The notes under the pieces are model-generated. The model was given only the letters and a program-made list of their open reading frames with translations, was not told the DNA's origin and searched no databases. A DNA stretch of 64,000 bases. It comes from Rhytidiadelphus loreus (Eukaryota > Streptophyta > Bryopsida > Hypnales > Hylocomiaceae). This document shows, in pieces, positions 1 to 11,258 of the stretch. The stretch lies in contig OX344764.1 of NCBI GenBank assembly GCA_947034895.1, positions 61,733,348 through 61,797,347 on the forward strand. Direction: 5' to 3'. Each line of letters starts with the position of its first letter. Position 1 is the stretch's first letter. The position numbers and the translations under genes were made by a program.

Positions 1-562
1 AACGCAGGGAACTCATCGGACGACATTCTTCACAGGTACATTAACTTGGCAAAACAAGTCTACTGGCAAGGATAAATTATTAATGTGGCATCAAGGAATC
101 TTTGCCCAGATCTGACTCTTCCTAATTCAAGTTTTTTTGGCATAATTGAAGTACTACGAATTAATCACGGCCCTGGCAGGCATTCCAACTTGAAAAGCTG
201 ATGTTCACAGTTATGATGTATTTTCAATCCTTCCACAAATGATTCTGGCTAACGGCACCATGGTAATTTGCGTTGCAACATCTTAACAGGTTTGTTTACG
301 GGGTGTTCAATTGCGCTCTTCATTTCCTTTTTCTTCCTGGTGGAAAACAAAAAAACTCTCAGTCGAGGTGGAAGATCGACCACACAGTACTTAGAAACGG
401 TGTTCCCAGTGTTCAGGTGAGCAAATAAGGCATACTTTGGTGCACTAGCTAGAAACCCCTTGCCATCGCCAACATGCATCGATTGAGTCTAATAAATAGA
501 TCTATACGTACTCATGAATGCTTGTTGACGGCGGCTGGTTGTTGTGTGTGTGACCCGTGCAG
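1..562 (+). other. Probable intron and upstream part of the PHO1-like gene
   Basis: No exon can be assigned firmly here. Bases 1-35 are open and followed by a possible donor (AG then GTACAT), so they may be the end of an upstream exon. The rest is AT-rich and reaches the acceptor CAG at 560-562. The SPX half expected of a PHO1 protein is not seen and should lie to the left of the window. Confidence 0.35.
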
Positions 563-3193
563 CACATTAATGTTGATCGTACTCCACGTGTTCTGCTACG
601 CCGGCAATGTGTATTCATGGTCCAAGACGCGGGTGAACTATCCTTTCATCTTCGGATTCTCGCCTGGGACGGAGCTTCGGTACCGTCAAGTGTTACTGCT
701 GGCCACAGGATTGCTGATGTGTTTGTTAGGGGGCATGAACATCCACATTGCAGTAACCCTGTTGACAGTGAAAGCATTGCCGGCAGCAGACTCGTCAGAA
801 GACTCGTCACCCTCCCCGGCTGCTGCCCCAGAGCCCTTTTACACTGATGTCATCGCCTTGATCCTCGTCTTGGTAAGTGCAACATTTTCACCCTAAAATG
901 GTTTAATAATGAACTTAAAATTGGATTGTGCACATTGTGAAAATAGGAATCGAGATGGGGTCCGATTCTATTTCAACGTTGCAAGCGTTGGTCTAAAATG
1001 AGATGTGATTGAATAAGAGAAAGTCTCGATATGACCCACTTTCATTGCTGAAAATCATTAGGTCCAATTCGGAACTGTTGGTCCTTAAGGGTGAGGGTCG
1101 TCAATTCTTCTCTCTGCTTGAAACAGGTCCACATGAGTACTAATGTAGATGATTATTATTTTGGGTAATCAACCTACTTGCACTTGCAATTGGGAGTGAT
1201 AGCTGTAAGCAATTAACCCAGTTACTGTTTTCTTCTCTGTATTGTGCAGTTGACTTTGGCCTCGTTATTCCTTCCATTCAACCTGTTGTACAGATCTTCA
1301 AGGGTATTTTTCCTGGGCTGTTTGCGACGTCTCATTTTCGCACCCTTTTCCAAGGTTGAAACTGAATCCAAAATCTCTGAGTACATTTGATGACTTTTCT
1401 AGGCACCTTAGTGATGGGGTCGATCAATACAAATGTTAAGTCCAAGCTGAAGATAGACAGTCTACAGGTCTTAGAAGCTAACAGTAGTCAATTCGTCTAA
1501 ATTTCAAAACACGTTTCTGTTGTTACGCCTATTGAAGCTTCTTAAATGATTTACTTCAACTACAGGGTGTGAGTTGCTAATAAATAATCGAGTATTCTAA
1601 ATAATTGTGTATAATTCTAAATTCTAACGCGACTATATCGCAGGTCATTCTTCCGGATTTTTTCCTGGGTGATCAATTGACGAGTCAGGTGTTGGTAATT
1701 CGAAACTTGGAGTTCATGGCGTGCTTCTACCCCACTGGATACTTTCTGAACGGAGCGGACACCAAATGTGATCACAACCCCATCTACCGAGGGTTGGGCT
1801 ACGTGGTGGCGTTACTGCCATTTTGGTGGCGATTTCTCCAGGTAACAAATCAAAAACCTCCTTAAACCCTTTAACCCTTGTGCCCACAACCGCTTGCATA
1901 TTTATAGGATTTGGAATGAATCATTGAGGAAGTGTAACAAAATGTACCAATAGAAAGAAGAAATCATAGTAGAAGAAATCACACCCTACATGTTTTGAAC
2001 GATAGAATGACCGTTTTAGGAAGCTCCTGGAAAGGTAGCAAAGTATACCAATAGAAAGCAGAATTCATACAGTCATCATAATTGACTACGGTGTAAGCTT
2101 CCTATATGGGCTTTCTATTTCTAGTGTGGATGCTTACAGGTTCATTTCACGACAGGCATATTTGTGTCTACTCGACTAGCTTAATTCTTTCATTATGCAT
2201 GTCCAATTCATTGTTTTCGAAGTTCTAATTGGTACTTGCTGCGTGCTCAACAGTGTCTGAGGAGATACTATGATGAGAAGGACACGCATCAGCTGGAGAA
2301 TGCTGGCAAGTACTTTTCTGCCATTGTTGCTCTGGGACTACGACAAGCATTTTCGAACCACAGTAATTTGATGGTGCTGTGGGTGATGTCGATCATCGCT
2401 TCCATCTTTGCGACCATCTACACAAGCTACTGGGATTTGTGTGTGGATTGGGGGCTGCTCAACAGGCACTCTAAGAACAAATGGCTACGAGACAAGATCA
2501 TCTTGAAGAACAAGTCCATCTACTTCGTAGCCATCGTACGTTTCATTGGCGATATCTCTTGTACACTCCCAATGCTTGCGGTCCTGAAAATGATGAATTT
2601 GATAGACTGTGTCTATGTGAGCAGCTTTGTTAAACTTGGGATGGATTTCTCGTCTGGACCTGCAGGGAATGAACTGCGTTTTGAGGTTGGTGTGGATGTT
2701 GGCAATACTTCAAGTGGATCGGAAGTTCGGATGGAACGCGAATGCGTTCAATGTGAGCACGGCCATGCTGGAGATTCTCCGCAGGGGCATCTGGAACTAC
2801 TTTCGGTAATGATTTATCCTTCACCCTCTTGCCGAATTCCAATGAATCTGGCTGGCTGGTCTCTTGCAGGGTTTAGGGTTTAGGGTATTCTAAAAATATA
2901 TCATAACATTTATGCAGCCCATATTCAACACCTGTCTAATAAGACGTCAGATGTCGTGCCTGTCTGTCTGTCTGCGAAGACAACCCTGAGCTGCTCTTGG
3001 TTCCATTGTCGCTTGATTTTGTGCTTCACTGTTCTCGACAGAAATGGAATTACGTACGCTTTGTGGGGAAAAAACGCAACATTTGGGCTGACTAGAGATG
3101 ATCACTGTTCGCAGGATTGAAAATGAGCATTTGAACAACGTAGGCAAGTACAGAGCTGTCAAAGCTGTTCCTTTGCCATTCAATGACGATTAA
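563..3193 (+). CDS. PHO1-like phosphate exporter, EXS-domain half (partial, 6 exons)
   Basis: PHO1/XPR1/SYG1-family membrane proteins export inorganic phosphate. Six exons join by GT-AG introns: 563-872, 1250-1354, 1644-1841, 2254-2535, 2666-2805 and 3115-3193 (stop TAA). Together they give a near-complete C-terminal half. Diagnostic EXS stretches, in order, are [86 protein letters not shown] and [20 protein letters not shown]. Hydrophobic segments lie in the first exons, as expected for the transmembrane region. These match the plant PHO1 subtype better than short EXS-only proteins. The N-terminal SPX domain, which senses inositol pyrophosphates in this family, is outside the window. No frame damage was seen. 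Family call is secure; which PHO1 paralogue is unknown. Confidence 0.88.
2869..2885 (+). repeat. Short telomere-type repeat in a PHO1 intron
   Basis: About two and a half units of the plant telomere motif TTTAGGG lie in the last intron of the PHO1-like gene. This is an interstitial telomere-like tract, too short to indicate a chromosome end. Confidence 0.6.
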
Positions 3194-4090
3194 AACACCT
3201 TGAGCTGATTGAAGCTGTACAATTGATTGTCAAGCCAGCATGCTTGACAGCTATTGACTCGATCGGAGGATCATCACTGGAACAAGCATTCGAAGTAGAG
3301 AGTCTACGGTGCAGGCGCGACCTTCATTCTTCCTGGCGATTACAGGAAATTTTGAGTTTAGATAATTACGGTTCGAATGTTGCAGGCTGGTTAGCCGGGA
3401 AGAAAATTTTGGTGTAAGAGGAATCACGGACAGCTCTAACTTAGTTCCATTAGAAGGCCCGCCATCTCTAATTGACAATAGAGTTTAGAAAGATAATTAA
3501 GTTCTGAAACTTGTAAGTTTAATTACTGCGGCAACCTACCTTCCTTCTTGTGCAGCCGATTCACAAACCCAATTCAAACCCTAGAATGTTTTCAGTTCTA
3601 CCAGCTTGAAGCTAACTGTTATATACTGTACCTCTCATTTTTCATCCGGCAATAGCAAGTCCAAATTGCGACTTCAAACACTATTGGATCTGAAAAACAA
3701 GAATTATGTATCTTTTCTAGGATCAGTAACACTTTTAGTCTTTGAGAATAATTTGCGTGATTGGCTTGTTGATGGGGCTAGAAATTCAAAATTTATCACT
3801 GGAGTCCACATCTTTGGGGTTCAACATCTCGAATTCTGCCATAATGAAATTTAGTGTTACCGCACTAAGGTGAGACCACCCATAACTAACTGAATAAGCA
3901 ACTGTGGACATGATGTGGAGTATAGTAAGGCAAAGGAAATTTTTCCACAGGTACAGAGATAGAAATTATGAGGGGGATTGTCAAAATTTGGTAATTTTAT
4001 TGCTTGAACTGAAATTACTATGAATTTTGGAAGACACAAGTTGGTATAGACCCATGTTCAATGTGTAGACTACTCCAAAACCACTCATTT
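3194..4090. other. 3' flank of PHO1-like gene, no gene seen
   Basis: Short open stretches on both strands have no recognisable domain or splice pattern. The first few hundred bases are presumably the 3' UTR of the PHO1-like gene. No polyadenylation site was assigned. Confidence 0.4.
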
Positions 4091-4332
4091 GGTCAATTTC
4101 ATTAAAATGGCAATATTTCATTAAAATGGCACAAAATGAAACCACTAAAAGAATAAAAACAATGGAAAGATTGTCCGAGGGGAGTAAAAATGCGTGAACT
4201 AGGAGTGATTTGAATGTGCTAGGCATAAAATTGGCACATGTACGATCCTATTGTGGCACACTTATCCTCCATTTGTAGAAGATATTCTATTAAAATGGCA
4301 TGCGGAATACCGCCATTTTAACGAAATTGACC
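4091..4332. mobile_element. MITE with GGTCAATTTCRTTAAAATGGC ends
   Basis: The left end starts GGTCAATTTCATTAAAATGG and the right end reads CCATTTTAACGAAATTGACC, an inverted repeat with one mismatch over about 20 bp. The first TIR is followed by a second ATTTCATTAAAATGGC. No coding capacity in 242 bp. The ends resemble the elements at 37460 and 49233. Flanks (ATTT and ATTC) give no clean target duplication, so the exact borders are tentative. Confidence 0.6.
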
Positions 4333-7300
4333 ATTCATTTAAGAGACTACTTCTTGTTCTCTTTGGCACTTCAAACCAAGTAGATATGTCATGAAAAGAA
4401 TAAAGGAATTGATGATCGGCAATCAAGAACTCATGTTTGGAAATTTATCCCAATCTATGCTACATTTTTGCCACCCTACTGACTGTTGATGGAATGTGGT
4501 TGGTGATGGGTGGCTTTGCCTTAATTGATTTGAAAATGCTATAACAGTTTTCACTCTTGACAAACAGTTGCACCAAGAGCATAGATATTGCATATTTAAA
4601 TTAATTAGTGTGATTTATCACTAAATTTCATTATAAGACCACTTCACAATATGTCCAAAAGCCTATAGAATGATAGGTGGAAAGTCCCAGAAAAAAAATG
4701 GAACAAAAAATGAGGAGAAAAACACCACATTAAGCATCCTAGTAAGCTAAAATTTTGTCCAAATTTGTCCAATGCATATTTGATGCTAGAAGTGCCTAAT
4801 ATATGACTTTTTGACTTTTTGACCCATTTGGATGACTTAATTGCTATATAATATTATACATGAAATAAATTGACACTTAGAGTTGGGACTTTGGTCTTCA
4901 CACTATGAAGTCCCAAGTTTTACATTTGATATTTTTTATTCACTTTTTGCAACCCCATGAAAGGTTGGAATTTGGCCTTTAATCAAGACCTGCAAAGTAG
5001 GGTAGTATGCACTAACAAGGACTTGCAAAATTTATGTTTTGGGCATCATGTTTCTCACACTATTTCTAAGTGCTCAAATATCTCTATTCTACTAGTGACA
5101 TTTCTATTTTGAATGCCTAAAGTCACCAATCCATGAAATTTAACAAAATGTATCAATATCCCACATTGAATAAGGTAAAATCATCCAAAACCATCAAAAT
5201 AAGCAATTCAACATAATTGGGGGCACCTTTCTCAAGAAAAAAATCATTTTTGAAGTACTAGATATTAAAAATTATGAATTTTAAGAAAATAATTTTTGGA
5301 TGACAATGTAACTACTATGAATTTTCAAAGTGGAAGCTCCCTAGGCCACAAAAACCGTCATGCATTCTGGTCATAAAACCAAAATCTACAAAATTAGTCA
5401 ACCAATTGCAATATAGTTATCAATAGTTACATTTTATGAACTTTTGAATATTTCAAATTGGAATAGAAAACAAACTTCGTTAGCTTCATTTCATTGGTTG
5501 AGATCAAATTCAAAATAAAATCATTTTTTTTACTAAAATTCAGATTTAGAGCAAGAAGGTACAAGTTTCCAAAATACAATCACTCAAAAAGCATCTTTTG
5601 TGATCCGATTTTTTGGCATCTTTTTTCTTAGAGAAGTCAATAACACCTCAATGAGGAAATGTTGACCAACCTCTAATGCAAACACATTCAAAGAACTCCT
5701 CCCAAAAAATTGGAATATAAAATGCAATTTTTCATCATGTTTTGTTCACCCAAAATCATCAAAGTGCCACTTTCTAGTTCCGTGGTTGCATGAAAGTCAA
5801 AGCTTCCGATGAACCTATAGTTCATACTTGAGAGAGTTTGGTGCATTGGTTGTTTAATCTTGCAAAGATGGACCAAGGAGTCAAGGACCACATTCCAAAC
5901 ATTCAAAGTCCCTTTCTCTATATACTTTCATTTTCTAACTACATATGAATGGAGTTTTATTTATTTATTTTTTAAGGATATAATCACATGTCTTCTATAA
6001 CTTATAAAAAATCAAATTTTTTTGGTAAACATTTGAAATGACAATGAATTATTAAATTAAATAAAACGTGAAAATAGTTAATATCAAATACAAAATAAGC
6101 TTAAAAAATCTGAAACTTTTCCCGTAGGTGTATATTATAGTATACAACATTATGGTACAAATCAATCTATCATATTATTCTATTATTAGAAAATAAAAAA
6201 TTTATGATTATAGGCCCAAAGTTCAAATTGCAATACCTTGTGGAATTTTTCTTAATTACAATTTTCAAATTGGAAGAAAAACTAGATTTTGTAAGCTTCA
6301 TTCCAAAAAAATAAAATTTATGACAAAATTAAAATCAAGAGAAAGGAGAAAAAGTTGCCAAAAACACACTACACATTGATCATTCTATAGATTTGTCATT
6401 TTCTTATATCCATAGGAAAGTAAAAAAATATCACAATGAGAGGGAATCCAACACCATTCAATGAAAATAAATTCAAGCAAGTCATCTCCAAAATACTAGA
6501 AGAAAAAATGTCTTTTCTATCTTAGAATACATTCCAAAGACACAAAAACATGTCCCAACCTTGAATACATCCCAAAGACACTAAAACATGTCCTTGAGTT
6601 TAAGAGCTAACTTTTGGAGGGTTTATGCCCCACCACCAAGCCAAAGATTATAAAATTCTAACATGAATAGGTTCACATTCTTCAAACCCTTTTAATCTTT
6701 CCATCTTTAACCTCTAAAGGACCAAGGCCATTCTTTTGTCAAAAACTACTCAAAACTGCCAATTCTGTTGCTTTCATCCAGAAAAACAAACAAAATACTT
6801 GTTTTTAGAATCTAACCGTAGGATCCTGTACTTTACTAGTTGAGGATCTTGTGATAAAAATTTCACGGAGTTTGACCGTACAAATTGGAAGATATTAGCA
6901 TTCAAAGGTGAAAAAAGAAAGCTTTATTGAACACTAGCCTGCAATTTCAGATGACTTTGAATGCCATTTGTGGAAAAAATTTGCACTATGGACCTTGAAT
7001 TTAAAATGTTTTGTGTTGAAGAATTGAGTTGAAAGTCTAGAAATTAAAAAAAAAAAAAAAAAACGCTTGATTTTCATTCTTTAAAAAATTATTAAGTAGA
7101 TGTAGGTCCAAAATTGAAAGAAAAACTAAATCGCTAATAGCTCTAAAATGGTATTGAAACACAATAATCTCAACGGTGAGATTGTTCTAAATAGAAAACT
7201 TAACCTTGTCAAACAATTTTTTTTGAAAAATTGTGAAAATAGCGTTCAAAATTGAATTCTATAAGTTATTTTTTCAAAAAGATGCTCAAATTGCCTAAAA

Positions 7301-8578
7301 AACAAGATTGTTCATAACTTTCACATCACTAATCCAAATGGAATGAATCAAAGCTTCACATGTAGACAAAAATATGATCTTCAAAAAGGAAAAAAAAACT
7401 CAAAAATTAATTTCAAATTTTTGTAGATTTATTTTTCTACTTGGTGACATGAAAATTATGTTTAAGATGCCATAACTTTTGTTCCCGGGCACCAATTGAA
7501 ATAAAATTTATATTCCCACAAAGCTAATAAGTTTTCCTATCTCATGAGAAAGTTTCAAAAAGTTTCACTAAAAATTGAGATCTTAGGAACCTGCCTGAAA
7601 TCCATTTTGTCCCCTGAGGGGACAATGGTCTTTTAGGGGTTAACAAATCAAATTATAGAAAGATTGATGGAGTTTAACATACAAAGAATTCTAATTCAAT
7701 TTCAAGAGATTCATTGATATCATTATGCATAAAAATTGCTATTAATTAGGAAACTATTGGCATCTTGTTGAATTTTCAAAATCAAAACCAAAGTAGACAT
7801 GATACATACATTACAATGACCTTTTCATGAATTCAAAGCATTCCAAGTAAACATTTTGAGCATGGTTTCCATTATTAAAATGTTTTACATTTTGTTGGAT
7901 TTTTTGTTGATAGTTGAAAAAAGATTTCAAAACATCTATAAATGTGAAAACATTTTAATTTCAATTTTAAAAGAAATACTAAAAATACTTAAATTACTTA
8001 AATTACATCATGTGAAATGTTCCCCTATCAAATTTTATGTTGTAAACATGACAATTTTTATTGTCAAAGATAAAAATACATTGACATAGATTCACAATAA
8101 ATCCCATAGGTTCAAATATCTTTCCATGGTATTTCATTCCTCAATTCAATCGTGTGATTCAAAAAAATTCCCACATGAAGTCATTTTTTTACAACATTGC
8201 CAATCAAATTGGTCATTCATGAAGCCATGTATAATTTTGATCTATTTTTCATTTAATCTAATTTTTTAAAAAGAACTTCTTCAATCTTTGTTGTACACAA
8301 AAATTTGGCTTGAGATTGCTAAAATGTAAATGACTTTTTTATGTTTGTGACATTTCATTGGCTTTTTTTTAAACTTTGTCCCACCATTTAAAATACATGT
8401 CAATGGGTGCATCCAAATTATTTGTCAAAAGCTTTGTATGCAAACAAAGCATGTTCCACACTCAAGTCTTCCAAATGTTTAGAGTGCTTTGTTTTTTCCT
8501 TATTAAACATCACATCCACTTGATCGCAATATGGACATGGAAAACCTTATCAGAAGGTTAGTTTGGGCAATTTTGGTT
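4333..8578. other. AT-rich repetitive intergenic DNA
   Basis: No gene is supported. Open frames are short and AT-driven. Similar blocks recur, for example around 5440-5600 and 6250-6360 (both run from an AAATTGGAA motif through a TAAGCTTCATT-like or TTAGCTTCATT motif). The stretch 7010-7645 is a recognisable dispersed repeat, listed separately. This is probably decayed transposon sequence. Confidence 0.5.
7010..7645 (+). repeat. Dispersed ~640-bp repeat, copy A
   Basis: This block is shared with 45050-45700, which lies inside the first CACTA element, and in inverted orientation with 13905-14520. Landmarks in the same order are CGCTTGATTTTCATT, AATTATTAAGTAGA, GGTGAGATTGTTCTAAATAG, GCTTCACATGTAGACAAAAA and CATTTTGTCC...GGGGACAATGGTC. 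It has no coding potential. Its presence inside a CACTA element suggests these are CACTA-derived fragments. Confidence 0.6.
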
Positions 8579-8836
8579 CATTAGATGAGATTTGGAGCAA
8601 GGGGAGGGCCATTTTAGGCATGTTCCCTCTTGCTACTCCCTTGCAATGAAAGAACATCTCATTGCTAGAATTTAAAAAAAAAATTAATTAGTTTTCTAAT
8701 GGAAAAAAAAAACTCATTTCATTTTTTTTCTCTAATTTGAGTTCGGCCAAGTCAAATTGTTGTAGTAGCAGCATGCCCCTATTCCCCGCAACTTGGGAAC
8801 TCGCAACCTTCCAAGACCCCTAAATTCCATCTAATG
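8579..8836. mobile_element. Small TIR element of the CATTAG...CTAATG family, copy 1
   Basis: The element starts CATTAGATGAGATTTGG and ends ATTCCATCTAATG. Inside the ends are GGGAGGGCCATTTTAGGCATGTT on the left and a GGGAACTCGCAACCTTCC-type block on the right, both shared with copies at 14931, 15583, 28248 and 63770. It is 258 bp and non-coding. No target duplication was read. Confidence 0.55.
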
Positions 8837-10600
8837 TTAGTGGGCATTGTGCTAGGGTTTTTTCCAGCCATCTTCATTCAATCATAAAAAGAAATTTGTG
8901 AATTGTAATAAGTTTCAAATTAAAGCTTGAATGTGAAAATAAAAAATCCAATATTTGAAGTAAAATGCACGAGCTATAATTTATATTATATACATATGTA
9001 TTCTACTACTTTTATTTTCAAAAAGCATAAATTAAAGCGAAAGAATGTAAAAATAATTCAAGTCCACAAGTTATAAGAGAAATAACCACTTTTGCTTTCC
9101 AATGAGATTTGTCATTGAATATATTATTTTTCATCTTTGACAATAAAGACTATAATAAGCATAAAACTCTCCTAAAATTTTATGAGATCATTCACATCCA
9201 AGGATTAAACTCAATTTTTTGTAATATATTATAAATTCAAAAATACATTTTTTTATGAACACATTGCATTTAGAAATGATAGGCTTTTTTGGAATCAACT
9301 CCTAAAAGTCCCGAGGCCTTTTCTATCAAAAAAACACTCAAACTACCATTTCTATTGCAAAGTGTAAAATTTTCTCAAAATTTTTTCCTTGTATATGTAA
9401 TGGTAGGATCTTGCACTTGAGTAGTATAAAAAGAAAATTTAGAAACTCTGAATATTCAGATTATAAGATATTTGTAATTAAAGCAAAATAAACATGTTTT
9501 TTGCACCTTATGTGACTAGATTATAAGACTTTGAATCTCCTAACTTAAATTTTTTTGTACTATAAATTTTGAAATAAAAAAAATTGTATTGAAAGATTGA
9601 ATTGAGAATCTATGAAAAAAGTGAAATAGAAATAAAAGATGAATGATTTTCATTCTTTAAAAAAAATTGTCAAGTAAAAGTAGGTATGGGCATTTTTCCT
9701 TAAAATTATATTTTTTGCCTATTTTTTATGATAAAAAAAACTTGTCATGATATATGATATGGAGTGCCCATATTACTATCTCTTCAAAAATGCCACTGCA
9801 CGAGCTTGTAAGCCCATGCGAACAAAACATGGGTCCTTATTCAATTGCTTCAAACATCAAAGTAGTTGTATTTATTACAACCTTTTTAACTCTAAAGTCC
9901 CAAGTAGACGCTTAACCCCTCTAGTTAGCACTTTGATGTCAAAAATCTAAATGATGACAAAGAGGGTTCAAGGGCTTTTCTAACCACAAAACTTCTCATT
10001 CATTCAAACCAATGCTTGGATTTTTTAAAACCAAACTATGAATTTGATGACATTGAGGTAAATAATATATATCTATAAAGATATAAGCAAAAATATGTAA
10101 AAATTCAAGAAATGACTCAAATGTGGGATATTCAAAAGTTTGGACAAGTTCACATGATTTCAATTTTTGGCATGATTTCTTTGAAATTTTTTTATTATGA
10201 TAGAAAACTACAGTAGCTTTCTAGGTATAGAATTTTTATTTCAATTGGTGCCCAAGTGCAAAGTTATGCCCTACTAAGCCCAAGATGCTCAAGGCTAAGC
10301 ATTAAAAAACACAAAAATTCATAAAATTTCAAAAACTATCAAGTAGAAGTAGGTACGTAGGAGCATGTTCTAAAATTGGTGAATGGAGTGTTTGAGATTT
10401 TTATGTAGCACATTTTGTAATTGAGTTGAATTTTCGTGACCTATAAAAATTCAATTTTTGTTTCAATTTTCTTCAAAATTCTAAAATGTTACCACATGTG
10501 AAAAGTCATATTGCATTTCATCTTTGGAAACTATGAAATAATCAACTTCTGCTCATTTATGATGGCAAAAACAAGGCCATAAAGTTTAAGGGTTCCAAGA
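8837..10600. other. AT-rich intergenic DNA with repeat fragments
   Basis: No gene recognised. Parts around 9590-9690 and 10180-10340 resemble pieces of the dispersed repeat at 7010-7645, partly in other orientation. Confidence 0.4.
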
Positions 10601-10630
10601 GTTAAGGGTTTAGGGTTTGGGGTTTATAAA
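10601..10630 (+). promoter_or_regulatory. Telo-box-like motifs upstream of the methyltransferase gene
   Basis: The run contains GGGTTTAGGGTTT followed by GGGGTTTATAAA. AAACCCTA (telo-box) elements are known in plant promoters of translation and ribosome-biogenesis genes. The neighbouring gene encodes an RNA methyltransferase, so a promoter role fits. This is inference from motif and position; the 630 bp to the start codon could hold a long leader or a 5' intron. Confidence 0.3.
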
Positions 10631-10638
10631 ATTTCTGG

Positions 10639-10995
10639 ATGGATGAGGAGATGAAAAATGCAATTTGGGGTTCACAGTCAGTTGAGTTAGCCGACGTGAG
10701 GTGTTCAGCTGCTCGTAACGATCTTCATCGTTATCTAAAGCTGGAGCTCCATATCCGGCGTCACTTGCCGTTTCCAGGTTACCCTAATTTGTCAAGGATC
10801 ATGGAACTCTTTTCTCTTCGCAACTCCAGTTACGAGCTTAGTTTGCTCGCACGACAATTTTCTCTCTTCTCTCATCACAATTGTGTTTGCATTTTCCTTT
10901 CCTATTTCAAAAACGCCGACATTGATTTCCAAATCCATGATTCTCCTCATTTTGCATTCCTCCATTTCTTCTCTTCTGAAGCCCGGTTGAGATGA
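10639..10995 (+). CDS. Uncharacterised 118-residue open frame upstream of the methyltransferase
   Basis: An open frame of 118 residues starts just after the telo-box run. It has no recognisable domain and is rich in Leu, Ser, His and Phe. Base composition is closer to genic than to the AT-rich DNA on its left. It may be part of the 5' region of the methyltransferase transcript, a small unrelated gene or chance. Not claimed as a real protein. Confidence 0.2.
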   Translation: MDEEMKNAIWGSQSVELADVRCSAARNDLHRYLKLELHIRRHLPFPGYPNLSRIMELFSLRNSSYELSLLARQFSLFSHHNCVCIFLSYFKNADIDFQIHDSPHFAFLHFFSSEARLR

Positions 10996-11258
10996 CGACG
11001 GACATGGCAGTGGTCAAGCGCTTCAGTGCGCATTGTGCGACTCGTGTGTGTAGGGGTGCCCGTTGATTTCTCTTATCAGAATTTCTTGTTCCTCAGGCAG
11101 TAGGTCAGTGGCTGCGAAGTCGATGGTATGTTGGAGAGGTCTAAGAGGAAGTGGGACTCATGCGGGCCGGCACAGAAGCTCCCTTTGACCAGCTGCAGCC
11201 TGCTTGATATCGTCTTCTCTTCTCTCTCCCTTGCCCCCCTGCTCTACGCCTCTTCACC

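Noticed and set aside
2869..2885. Chromosome end indicated by TTTAGGG repeats
   Set aside because: Only about two units, inside an intron of a normal gene.
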